A DNA stretch of 64,000 bases, taken from positions 6,765,306 to 6,829,305 of the forward strand of contig OZ025875.1 of the NCBI GenBank assembly GCA_964019415.1. Direction: 5' to 3'. The position numbers were made by a program, and so were the translations under genes. Below are positions 44,755 to 64,000 of this stretch, one piece after another (positions within the stretch are counted from its first letter, which is position 1; each line of letters begins with the position of its first letter). The notes beneath the pieces were generated by a model that was given only the letters and a program-made list of their open reading frames with translations, ran no database searches and was not told where the DNA came from. The DNA is from Ianthella basta. Lineage: Eukaryota > Porifera > Demospongiae > Verongiida > Ianthellidae.

Positions 44755-45600
44755 ACTTCTTATAGAGCATGAGCTAAGAGGCACGATAATATAATAGCTA
44801 TTTAACTTCCTTGTATAGCTCCTGATAGAATTAGCTGCAAGTTGCATTTGAGAAATTGTATTGACATTGTAAATAATTCCATTCCACAAGCCAAATGCCA
44901 CGCTAAGTCGTAGAGCAAGTCGAAGCAAAACAACGGAAGAAGGAGCCCCCGGAAGCTGTACGCAGCTGCTCGCAATGGAACCCGTCACGACGGTTTCATT
45001 CTGTTGAATTACGTAATGTAAAAATGGCGTTCGTTGAAATAGGGACTGGCTACGCGAGGCTAACTTGGCTAAGCAACATGGCGGGAGTCGTGACAAGCGT
45101 GTCTTCCGCACTAAATTGCGCATCCCCGGCGGAACAGCCCAGGCTGTCCAGGCCATGGCCTGACCAGATTTTTAGGTCTTCCCTTTTCCATAGTTAAGGT
45201 ACTTCCTGGCCTGTGCAACTGGCCATCAAGGATCAATAGCTATTGTTCTGACTTGGCCTGACCACCTTTAAAGTGCTTCCTCCGGGCAGTATCCTGGTTC
45301 CTTTGGTTCGTGCGCTACGGATGTCAAAGAAGAAGAAAAAGAAAATAAGAAGACGAAACGTGGGAAAATTCGAGGGCGCTCTCTACGTATAGGCGCACTT
45401 TCGCTGGGAAGTAAAGTCAGCTATGTGTACTATTCAGTCCCCGCTTCTTAATGGGAAGCTTCGTTTGCCGTTTTTCGGTCCTGTTTAAGAGTAGCGCTGC
45501 TTTTCGTTTGTATTACAGCATACAAACAACCACTGCCATCCCTACATGGACAGTGCTGTCTGATAGACAGCGTTAAAGCATAATTTTTGAACCCCGTGTC

Positions 45601-45750
45601 TATTGGTCCGGCAGCCAGCTCAGCAAAATTATATAAAATCAACCCTAACCCTAGCCCTAACCCTAATACTAAATAATTTATACAGGATATAATATCGCAA
45701 CCTAAGGTGTTGTTTTATATAATTTTGCTGAGCTGGCTGCCGGACCAATA
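45601..45750. repeat. Foldback enclosing interstitial telomere-like repeats
   Basis: The left arm TATTGGTCCGGCAGCCAGCT (45601-45638 in all) is repeated as its complement at 45713-45750. Between them lies CCCTAACCCTAGCCCTAACC and flanks, four to five copies of the TTAGGG-type repeat. Confidence 0.85.
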
Positions 45751-45986
45751 GCCACTCCGATTTTTGAATACCTTAAAGCTACTCATATTTACAGGTACGT
45801 ACTAATTATATGATTATTATTATATGAGAAAAAAAAGGAAAAAGGAAACAAAAGGTCATATAATACTAAATAATAATATATATGCTGCTAAATTCTTCCT
45901 ACAGTAGATCTGCACTAAAACATGCAGTGGCACAAAAATTGGGGCACAGTCACCTGTGCTCGCATGCAAGTCATAGTAAAATGTAA

Positions 45987-46232
45987 TTAAGAATTGAAAT
46001 CATTTAAATCAAATTGATTGTCCTTGATTGTGCCTAAAACAGCAGCTGCGTTGCCCCTCTGCATGGCAACTGAGATCCTCTGGAAGAGGAATTGAAGGGA
46101 GCGTGGCTCCCCTGTTTCTGCCTTGAGACGGTGTCCTAGTTCGCAGAGGAACTGGAGGGCTTCAGGGCCGCAGACACCTGTGGTCTCTATGGCCACTGGA
46201 ACAAAGTGGTGTACTAATTTAGTGAATTTCAC
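45987..46232 (-). mobile_element. Retroelement fragment (C-terminal part of a reverse-transcriptase polyprotein)
   Basis: About 75 codons: HHFVPVAIETTGVCGPEALQ, then ELGHRLKAETGEPRSLQFLF and QRISVAMQRGNAAAVLGTI. From memory, this motif string ends many invertebrate RT proteins. In-frame stops lie just upstream, so only a stub is present. Confidence 0.7.
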
Positions 46233-46606
46233 TCACTAACATTGTTCCAGCATAATATTCTGTGCAGACAATAACGTTTTATGCATAAAACTTGAAAATC
46301 ACTAAAAATTAATACCCCCAAAAATTATATTTTTGTACCCTTTGAGGTAGTATGCATAATAAGCACGTATCTCTAAAATAGCCCTAAGTGTGAAGTTATA
46401 TACTTATAATTTATGCACATTGGAGCTGCATAGGTCATTTACTGATAGAATTGAAGTGCAAATTGATCAATGTCACTACAGCGTAAAGTGATTCATTATA
46501 ACTATTCCATCCATCAATTCATAAACTGCTTGCACTCCAAGGTCTCCATAAGAAAGAGAGTGATACAGGCCAAATTATAACTATGCACACACATACACAC
46601 AGGCAC

Positions 46607-46736
<130 letters not shown>

Positions 46737-47857
46737 AACACATTCACACACTGAAGAAGTTCCCAAATTGAATGGCTTGTTAACTTCGCATGTAATCACG
46801 TGTAGTGTATGTACTAACTTGTGCTTGAGATGAACAGATAGAAGAAGTTGGTAGCAGACGAAGTGCAGTACAGGTCTCCATTTTGGAAACTGCCAATATT
46901 AGTTGGATTCACTGCCAGTGTTGCTGTAGCTCCATTTCTTGTCTGAGTCACTCCTCCAGTTTCTAGTTGTCCTCCATTGGCAACAAACCTAGCTGTTCCA
47001 CTGCTGACAGTGCAGTTGATCCTCCCAATCCCGTCTGGACCAGATATCTGTTGTAGATCAGTTACAGGGAACTCATGAGGTATGAGTCTCCCAAGGCTGT
47101 GGACGACACTACCACCTACAAGGATTGAGAGGATACAAAATTCAAAGTGCAATGGCCATTTCATTGAGCCCCATCTAGGAGAAGACATAGTACCATACTT
47201 CACTAGCCAACATGAAATGATTATATGTCAGGTTACAATTAATAATAATAAATACAAAGGCACACATGCGCACTGCCTTACATGCTTAGAGTACAACAAT
47301 AGTCAAGTCAAATATACTGTTAAAGAGTGTATGTGATTAGCTAAATCAAGGATAAAATCAAGCACAATGTCAAAGTGAGTTTGAAATGAACATGATTATT
47401 GACAGAAGCACCTTTCTGTTTATAACTATGGCCACTGAAGAAGACAACCACATGCATGCATGATTTCCGAAGCAGTACGTTGGCAATACAAGTTGGCTAG
47501 TATCTGGATTAGAAACAGATCGGCATGAAAGTGCAACATACATACCACTGACACTGAGAGTGAAGCTCCCATTAGCTTTCTGTCCTTCTGTAGCTGTCAC
47601 CTGACAGGTGTATGTCCCTCCATCACTTGTGGAAATTGTGTTGACAGCCAAGATGTGCTCATTGTAGACCTTTCTACCATAATACCCTTCTAGTTCACAT
47701 AGTCCATTTGGACAGGTCCAGGTGTAGCTGAGTGGTGTTCCATAAGGTAGACCAACAACCTGACAGACTAGGATTAGCTGAGTTCCAAGGGGAATTGTGT
47801 CCCCAGACATGAGGATACTGTGGTTTGTGTAGCCATCAATCACAGCTGTAGGAGATT

Positions 47858-48496
47858 CTATTATCAAATCAATACAGTTAATGTACACTGACATATGACT
47901 TGTGCATGCCCTCTGAAAATTATCCTATGCTTGTATGTAACCAGCCAAGGTACCTGTTGCTGAAGGAGACATTGTCTACTCACAGAGGGAGATGTATTTT
48001 GCTCCCTAGTACTGTAATTTTTGGTTAAACTACACAATGTGATTCAGCACCATCCCACCTAGCCACTCAGAAATTCACAGTAAGATACAAGATACTAGAC
48101 TGAACTTACATACTCTTTTCTATTTTCTCTGCATGTGTACCATCAGCCGTCAGACATGTTTGCAATCGTGTATTTACAATAATATCTGTGCTTACACTAA
48201 TGTACTCATTGTTAGCTACAAGTTCTGAGTGTTCCATCAGCCCACGTTTGGAGCTGTTGATGATAACTTGTAATGGACACAGCTGGTGTTATTCTGAACT
48301 AGGTAATTGGAGTGGAGTGGGGTGGAGTGGTCACTACAGTAGCACACTCTTTGTACATTGTGCAAGAATAATGTATAGACAATGAATGCATGTATTTACA
48401 TGTTTTAGCCTGATAGAGAGCTATACTGTAGCTGATGCTACTGTAGCAATCCCTACTTTGCACTGTTTTAAGTGTGTAAGTCTGTAAGTACATTAA
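47858..48496 (-). other. Intron 1 of copy F, acceptor-side part
   Basis: Aligns with 5204-5844 of copy A, including the TTTGGAGCTGTTGATGATAA block near 48247. No gene. Confidence 0.6.
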
Positions 48497-49520
48497 TTCA
48501 AGTATAATGAACGGCATTCGCTAATGACACAACCGTATTTCTATCTGGGAAGGACTTTTCCAAGTTGAATGAAGCTCTACAAACCTGTCTACACCATGTC
48601 AATACATGGATGGTAACCAATGGTCTGAAGTTGAACCTATCCAACCCAAATCAATGTTGATTTACTCCAATCGCAGAAAGAACCTGCAACCACTCCTTCT
48701 ACAGCTAAATGGAACAGGTGCATGTCTTCAAATTTTTAGGTGTTTTAGTCAATGACACCCTCACATGGAGTGACCACATTGATTATGTCACCTCTAAGGT
48801 TGCTCAAAACAACCACCTTCTTCAAAGAATGTCTTGGTTTCTACCCCATCAAATCTTGGTTTTGTTCTTCAAGTCTTACATTATGCCATCCTTTGACTAT
48901 TGTGTTGTGGTTTGGGATGTGTATACCAAGCATGAGGCTGAGCATCTAGAGAGACCACAAAACTAGGTGCATCCTTAGAAGACGGTGCGGCACTCCTCTG
49001 CCACTGAAGCCAGGAAACCCTGCAGTCCCGACGAACTCTCCTTCTTGCCCAGTGTACAGTACATACAAATCTATATCAAAGGCCACAAGCACCATCCTGT
49101 CTACCTATTGGAGTAGTTTAGTATCCCTGGCCATCAGCATAACACCAGAAATTTGGTAAATAATATCAATCTATCGCTGAAGAAGTCTGGTTTTGGCCAG
49201 CATGATTTTAACTTCCAGGGTGCTTCAATTTGGCGTTCACTGCCAAAATCTGCTAGGGAGGCATCGTCACTCGTCACAAACTTGATAAACACATCTAGAG
49301 TATTTGAGCATGATTGAAAATACTACAATTTTACGAATAGTACTACACTCACACTCATGTGTATAATTGATGTCATTCTCATATCCAACTGTTGCTCTTG
49401 ATTCACCTGGACTATTTGCTCTTTTTTTCCTTTTACTGTATAATTATCTGTCCTGGGCGCCTAGCATAGTAGTCCTTTTGGGCTAAAGGCTAACCAAATA
49501 AATAAGAGTACAAACAAACA
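48497..49520 (+). mobile_element. 5'-truncated LINE, counterpart of the one in copy A
   Basis: Same boundaries and 3' tail as at 5845-6905. The catalytic box reads FAND instead of FADD (G to A near 48529). A frame from 48709 reads FKFLGVLVNDTLTWSDH and continues through FFKSYIMPSFDYCVVVWD without the stop seen in the other copy, but earlier small deletions break the frame. Confidence 0.82.
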
Positions 49521-49554
49521 AGCATACCCATCAATGTACATTAAGAGTGTGTTT

Positions 49555-49697
<143 letters not shown>

Positions 49698-50033
49698 TTG
49701 TCACATAAAAGAGGAGTATATGATAATCATAACTTGGTAACATACACCCAATTACTCATGACAATAAAGATTATACAGTACATACACACCAATAAGTCAC
49801 TTTGTACTGTAATGTATTGACAGCTTTAGAGTACACAAATGCCACATAGCTTATTTCTCAATTCTGAAGCTAATACATTATGTGTTAGTCCCAGTAATGG
49901 CTACTACTAAGGCTATTCATTGTGTGAATTTCCCCCCACACTCAAACAGCCAAAAGTGGGGTAATGAGCTGGAATACTCTTATGTGTGTCTGAAGAAGGT
50001 ATTCAGCTTTATAAACAATTAATATTATCTCAC

Positions 50034-50109
50034 TTGTTACACAACACCCTGACAGTAGTCCGGCTACCAGTGGAAGAAGACACCAGATTGAGCCTACTCC
50101 TCTCTCCAT
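50034..50109 (-). CDS. Signal-peptide exon of copy F
   Basis: Intact 25 codons plus one base (MERGVGSIWCLLPLVAG..., ending SGCCVT), donor GTGAGATAAT. Confidence 0.83.
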
Positions 50110-51035
50110 CGCTCTCTGTAAACTAGGTCCAACTGTGTCTATACTGAAATCGTTTAGTGGACACGTTGCCCACATACTACATTTTGCAGTTATGGTACTT
50201 CAAAGTCTATGTTTATTTTCATGTTCCTGAGTACGGTAGCTTGCACTTAGGTTTGTTGATACTCTGGCTATTTCCCAAGAGTGAGCTGGGTGCATTAGAC
50301 TAATGGATATGTATGCAGCATATGCCCATGCCTAATTTGAATGCATAAGCTCAAGGCACTGCTTCATTCCAAACAGCAAGGTGCAGCTACACCTGATGGA
50401 GAGGCAGCTCTAGAAGTAACGTATTCACATCAATAGAAATCATTGGTATTGTACTAAGGAGAACTCTTCAAAGAAACAACACTATCACACAATCTGTGAT
50501 GAGCACAAGGTATTCAGGATTAAGATAGGAGACTAAAGTGAGAGGTGAAGTCAGAGGGAATGCATGGTTGAGCATGGGAGACATGTGGTTTGATATCTAA
50601 GCCTTGGATGCATCACAGAGGACAACCCAAAGTCAGTGGACATGTATTGATGCCTCATTGCCTGAAATGTGAGCATCGACACAGGCAGTGAAATGTGTGT
50701 TGCCAACTGCATAAATTGTAATTTAAAAAAGCTATTTGTTGTCTATTTGTTATATTATGTCACATGTTACATGACACTGAGCTTAGGAACCAATGAGCAC
50801 ATGTACTCCATGCATCGACTGCATTCATTCAGTGCATGGCCAACATTAATCCAGTTCACAATAACTAAATAGCTTTCATGCACACTTTGAAATGATGCAT
50901 TCTTGAAAGAAGTACCCTAAATTACTCATACCCTGTTGTTATTTTGTAAGTGCACATCACTATACTACAATGTACTGTACTTATATGGTATATAAGTCAC
51001 ACTTTCGCCCTGACTAGTGTATATAATACTGTTAC
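50110..51035 (-). promoter_or_regulatory. Conserved intergenic/promoter region between copies G and F
   Basis: Nearly identical to the B-A interval (7424-8330), including CCCAAGAGTGAGCTGGGTGC near 50274, so F's promoter is intact although its coding region is truncated. Confidence 0.6.
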
Positions 51036-59565
<8,530 letters not shown>

Positions 59566-60502
59566 TGCGCTCCATACAACCAGGTCCAACTGTGTCCATA
59601 CTGAAAATTGTTTAGTGGTTATGTGGTCTACATACTACATTAGCAGTGTTATGGTACTGCAAAGTCTATATGTTTATTTTCATGTTTCTCAGTACGGCTG
59701 GCACTTAGGCTTGTTGATGCTCTGGCTATTTCCCAAGAGTGAGCTGGGTGCATTGGACTAATGGACATGCAGCACATGCTCATGCCCAATTTGAATGCAT
59801 AAGCTCAAGGCAGTGCTTCATTCCAAACAGCAAGGTGCAGCTACACCTGATGGAGAGGCAGCTCTACAGGAATGTATTCACATCAATAGAAATCATTTCT
59901 ACTGTACTAAGGAAAACTCTTGAAAGAAACAACACTATCACACCATCTGTTATGTGCACAAGTTATATTCAGGATTAACATTGGAGACTACACTGAGAGG
60001 TGAAGTTAGAGAGAATGCATGGTTGAGCATGGGAGACATGTGCTATATGAACCTCGACATCTAAAGCTTTGATGCATCACAGAGGAGAAACCAAAGTCAG
60101 TGGACATATATTGATGCCTCATTGCTGGAAATGTGAGCATCAACACAGGCAGTGAGATGTGTGTTGCCAATTGCATAAATTGTAAAAAGCTATTTGTTGT
60201 CTATTTGTTGTATTATGTCACATGCTACATGCCATTGAAGTACATGCCAATGAGCAAATTTACTTTATTGACTGCATTCCTTCAGTGCATGGCCTACATG
60301 AATCACGTTCACAATAACTAAAAAACTTTTGCACTTTGAAATGATGTATTCTTGAAAGAAGTACCTAAATTAACTCATACCCTGTTATTATATTATATAC
60401 CCTGTTGTTATTTTGTAAGTGAACATCACTGTGCAGCAAATCTAATATACTGTACGTACATGGTAAGTCACACTTTCACCCTGACTAGTGTAATACTGTT
60501 AC
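59566..60502 (-). promoter_or_regulatory. Conserved intergenic/promoter region between copies H and G
   Basis: Closest to the C-B interval (shared GAAGTACATGCCAATGAGCA near 60238). Holds the 3' flank of H and the promoter of G by position. Confidence 0.6.
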
Positions 60503-61386
60503 TCATTTCTGCTGCCTGTCCACCACAGCATAATCGTAGTTGCCATCCTGAGTTGGAGGTCCAGCTCCACCTCTGGAGTTGTAATACTGTTCCTCATCAA
60601 AGGGAGGGGGTACTTCAGGAATGTCTTCCTCATCCTCATCTGCCTCTTGCATCACTTCCACGTGCTTCTTGTAGGGAAGGGGTGTGGTAGAAACAAGCTT
60701 CCTCTCCTCACTCTCCTGCTCCCAGTGCTGCTGGCTCCTCTTGTCCTTCTTCTTGGTCATGTCTGGTTGGGCATACAAATCATCACATGGGGCAGCTACT
60801 GTAACATCTTTTTTGGTGACTTCAGTGTCTTTTTCTGTGCTCACATTCTTCTTCTTTTTTGCCTTGTCAGGTTGGGCATAAAGTTCCTCTGGCATTGCTA
60901 CTTTACAACTGTCCTTCAAAGCAGATATATTCTGCTTTGACAGTGCACTTTTCACTGAATCTTCATGACACCCTCCACCACCCCATTTCTGCTCAACTCT
61001 AAACTCTTCAAAGTGACCTTCCCCACCCGCAGCGAACAGTCTTTGACCCACCTCACTGTAATTGGCAGAGTCATACACATTAGTGTTGAAGGAAGCAGTG
61101 GCAGATGCTGGGTTGATGAAGATGTTCTCAGCAGTGGCATAGTCATGAGCATCCTCATTGTGTCTTGAACTTTCAGAGGACTGACGTCTTACATTATGAC
61201 AAGTGTAAGCATTGTCTGCAGTGTCTTCAGTTTTAGGTGGTCCATCTTCTTCATTGGATTGTGACTCAACAGTTTTCTTTGACTTCTTCTTTCTCCTTGC
61301 CTTCACCACAACTGCTAGCACTCCCCCCACCAGTGAGAGGAGGAGGAGGACCACCAGGAGGGAGACCACCACACCAGCTATAAGGA
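60503..61386 (-). CDS. Membrane and cytoplasmic-tail exon of copy H
   Basis: About 294 residues, starting VLIAGVVVSLLVV. Membrane-proximal EEDGPPKTEDTADNAYTCHN is of the B/G type. There are only two YxxP motifs (PEELYAQPDKAKKKK and DDLYAQPD), as in copy D. VTVAAPCDDLY shows a small in-frame insertion and PPPFDEEQYYN lacks the VPDG of other copies. NYDYAVVDRQQK ends the protein. Confidence 0.85.
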
Positions 61387-64000
61387 CTAGAGAATAAAAC
61401 AGAGGTGGCTGGGTATGCACATAGCTGTGATGGGCTTAAGGCAAAGCACAGTATACATCTGCTACACTGATACAATAGCTCTAACTGAGTAAAGTATGTA
61501 GAAGTGACGTTGTAATAATTATACAGTAGACGCATGAGATGTGTATACTTGTAGGTAGCTTACTTGAGTAGTAGATATAGTGTGGTATAGTATAATTATT
61601 CTGTGCTATGATATGAAGATGTTATTCATGCATTTGTGATTAAAGCTATATCACTTTATGGATCCACACTTTTGTTTAACAAGTAATTTTGTATAACTAT
61701 ATATGCAGTAGCTGTTGTGACATTACCTGTTGTGCTCAGTGGTACAGTTGGTATATCTGTGCTTGTACTTGATGGACCAGGTAGTGTAGGGGTACTTGTA
61801 CTTGACGGTACAAGGGGAGGTATGCCTGTGGAAAGTGTAAGCGGACAAGTACTCTCTTTCAACAAGTGTATTACACCATTGTTATGTACACTGCAGCTAT
61901 AATCCATCACCCTATGTGAAGTATTACAACTAATATATACCCTATGGCCTAATCAATTGATTGCAGCCGAATGGCACTACTTTGTTGTAATAAGGTGCAT
62001 TGTTGTTACAACAACTTTACATCTGTGGTGTTGACCATAGCCTTCCCCAGTTGCTTCTGTTGAAACCATAAGCATTAATGTAACTTGTAGTAGATTCAGA
62101 AGTAGTTCCTGTCAGTCATATACTAGTAAGTAACCATCAGCACATCACAATGATGAACCCTGAGTAGGATATTAAGGCAAACAGCTGTCTGGGCTCTTCC
62201 GCTAATGGATGACTGGTAGGCAGAATATATGGTTGCCATTAATAGACCATCCCCCGATCTTGCTAAGAGGCTAATAGGTACCATTTGAAGGAGATGCCCA
62301 ATTGCAAGGTAGCCAGTTCATCGCCTTATGGTATGCCATGTATACATATGCCAGCTCAGCCAACCCAACATTGATCAGTTTGCTCAGTACCGTTTAATCA
62401 CGCCTACAATGTAATGTCTGTGACCCTAAGTCATGGTTGTACTAATTTTGCTACAGCATACAGTGGACATGGTTGGAAGGTAAAACTACTAAAACAGTGA
62501 TGTGCGTAGATAATTATGATGCTGGCACAATATCTAACTTTCAACATTCACGTGCCATAGCAATGATATGGCACATGAATGGTGCCACCATTCTTTCCAG
62601 CCCTATATATGCCATTTCAAAGGTCTATGGACAGTAACAGCCGCGATTGAGTCTTAATTAGACATGTCATCTATCCATCTTCTGATGTAGTCCATTCCAT
62701 CGGACCAAACTTTATTATGCTTAAGACTCACACAGCAATTATCCTGTAATCTAGCAACAACACAGCTATACACAAAGCACTACATAGCTCCTTATGAATG
62801 CATAAATGTCTCTAAAGTCTAAAATTCATGTAAAATTTATGCAAACATAAGGCATGAAAGACATTGCTTGAAATTACACATGGTAAGGAAAGAGGGGGGA
62901 GAGAAAAATGGCAGCGAACCAGACCAGCAAAAGCAACCTCTGGATTTCAGCCAACACTTTAGCAGTGGCTGTTGGCAGTGACCAGTGACCCGGCTGCTAA
63001 AGGGTTGGCTAATATGAAGATCTAGAGGTTGTCTTTGCTGGTCCCATTCACTGCTATTTTTCCTCCCCCTCCCCCCTTCTTTCCTTACCATGTGTGGTTC
63101 CAAATGTTGCCTTTCATTCATGTCACCATAGTACATAGACCATCATAAATAGTTAAACATATGACATAATATATATATATATATATAGAATGATTATTAG
63201 AGTGACCGCAGCATGAGAATCAGAGGCTGCTCAGCCAAGGTTGGCTTACTGGTCACTGAAAAAATTTTTTTACAAAAATTAGCTTGCAGGTGAAAGTGGA
63301 TAGGTGAGTATACATAGTGACTATACACTAATTGATGCATAAAAGTGATTGCCTTAAATGGTACATTTGAAGAATAAGGGATATGGTTGTATTATCAGTA
63401 TTCGTTAAGAGGAACTTACATTTGTCATAAGAAGAAAGATTTGTAAATGAGTTTGATAGAGTTAGGCAATGAGAAAATAATTTTTGTCTAACAGAGCTAA
63501 GAGTGTGGCAGATGATTAAAAAGTGATGCTGATCCTCCACCTCCCCACAATTACACAGTCTACACACCCTATCACTACAGGGTGTCCCAGTGTACCTCCC
63601 CACCTCCACCGCCAGGGGCAGGCATCCCGCTCGGAGGCCCGCCATAACTCTCCTACCCCCCAGTGATCTCATAGTGAATAGATAGTCCTCTGTACCTGGA
63701 CCATGTTTAATTTGCCTATATAACACTAGTCTACCACCTGAATCAGAGCCTACTGGAATTTCGCTAATATGACTTATGCATATTAGAAGACATATCAGAA
63801 CAATTATGCTTGCCACAAAAATTCCTGATGTGTCTGAAAATTTGAATAGGGTTCAAAGTTGAGTATGAGTTTTTTCAAAAACAAAGCCTTGAAAACATAC
63901 CACATACTCGTACATGAGATCTCACGAGGTTGCTCATGGTTATTCTGTGCTATTACTGCACTCCTGTCTGACCTCCCAGCTGAGTTGACAGCCTGTACTG
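60503..64000 (-). CDS. Ig2-FN3-2 transmembrane receptor, array copy H (5' part off window)
   Basis: Visible exons: FN3b from 63926 to beyond 64000 (partial), linker 61825-61727, membrane/tail 61386-60503. The FN3b donor reads CCTC before GTGAGATC, weaker than the GTGAGTGC of copy D. Linker and introns follow copy D, while the 3' flank and the membrane-proximal tail follow the B/G type, so the unit is a mosaic. A 5'-truncated LINE is inserted in the linker-FN3b intron. The remaining exons (signal, Ig1, Ig2, FN3a) should lie to the right of the window. Confidence 0.78.
61727..61825 (-). CDS. Linker (stalk) exon of copy H
   Basis: Thirty-three codons, GIPPLVPSSTSTPTLPGPSS and onward; donor GTAATG. 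Confidence 0.75.
62852..63120. mobile_element. MITE-like element with inverted repeats, second copy
   Basis: Counterpart of 25985-26250 with a shorter C run (CCTCCCCCTCCCCCC). Confidence 0.72.
63169..63768 (-). mobile_element. 5'-truncated LINE insertion in copy H
   Basis: The minus strand encodes the end of a non-LTR retrotransposon protein: GLRAGCLPLAVEVGRYTG, then a CRLCNCGEVEDQHHFLIIC cysteine-histidine motif, ending LRQSLLCIN. Its 3' end is a (TA)n tail at 63169-63187. Copy D has the empty site (ATGACATAATATGACTAATG near 26283), and TAATAT occurs at both ends of the insertion as a possible short target duplication. Confidence 0.82.

Larger units (their letters stand above)
45300..46580. 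other. Ig2-FN3a intron of copy F, inserted block
   Basis: Differs entirely from copy A at the same place. It holds a purine-rich stretch (45325-45360), a foldback around telomere-type repeats (45601-45750), a reverse-transcriptase fragment (45987-46232) and sequence shared with copy D (from about 46260). Confidence 0.6.

Overview
The window is eukaryotic, from an invertebrate animal. Its genes are split into short exons with GT-AG introns, the exons encode immunoglobulin (Ig) and fibronectin type III (FN3) domains, and the introns are full of CA/TG microsatellites, foldback elements and LINE fragments. A non-bilaterian animal, most plausibly a sponge, fits best, but that is an inference from style of content; no species marker was seen.

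Almost the whole window is one head-to-tail array of a single receptor family, all transcribed from the minus strand. I read nine units, named here from low to high coordinate: A (250-7423, tail exon lies beyond the left edge), B (8331-16297), C (17221-22704), D (23629-31116), R (remnants, 31937-35497), E (36310-42958), F (44017-50109, broken), G (51036-59565, frameshifted tail) and H (60503 to beyond the right edge). Each complete unit has seven coding exons: signal peptide, Ig1, Ig2, FN3a, FN3b, a Ser/Thr/Pro linker, and one large exon holding a transmembrane helix plus a tyrosine-rich cytoplasmic tail. Every junction is phase 1, and summing the exons gives open frames of 768 (B), 773 (C), 747 (D) and 727 (E) residues, which is strong internal support for the models.

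The tail carries repeated YxxP motifs (ELYAQPD type), an YYNT motif, YSEV and YAVV motifs and proline-rich stretches, so these look like phosphotyrosine-signalling cell-surface receptors. A clustered, rapidly duplicating family of Ig/FN3 receptors with tyrosine-motif tails resembles in architecture the allorecognition and innate-receptor clusters of colonial invertebrates. That functional reading is a hypothesis, not something the sequence proves.

The array is evolving actively. Units A-B and F-G(-H) are a large segmental duplication about 43 kb apart. C, D and H are mosaics. F has lost about half of FN3a through to mid-tail and now ends in a stop after 273 residues. G has a 1-bp deletion in the tail. 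E has lost its last tyrosine motif and part of Ig2. R keeps only an intact signal-peptide exon, promoter-like flanks and a tail stub. About 0.8-1.1 kb of conserved sequence separates each signal exon from the stop codon of the next unit upstream. Mobile and repeat elements include a LINE with an FADD box (shared by A and F), a 5'-truncated LINE in H, a hairpin-ended element in B with its empty site in G, several foldback elements, a foldback around interstitial telomere repeats, and a palindromic minisatellite at 34.0-34.4 kb. No tRNA, rRNA or CRISPR was recognised.
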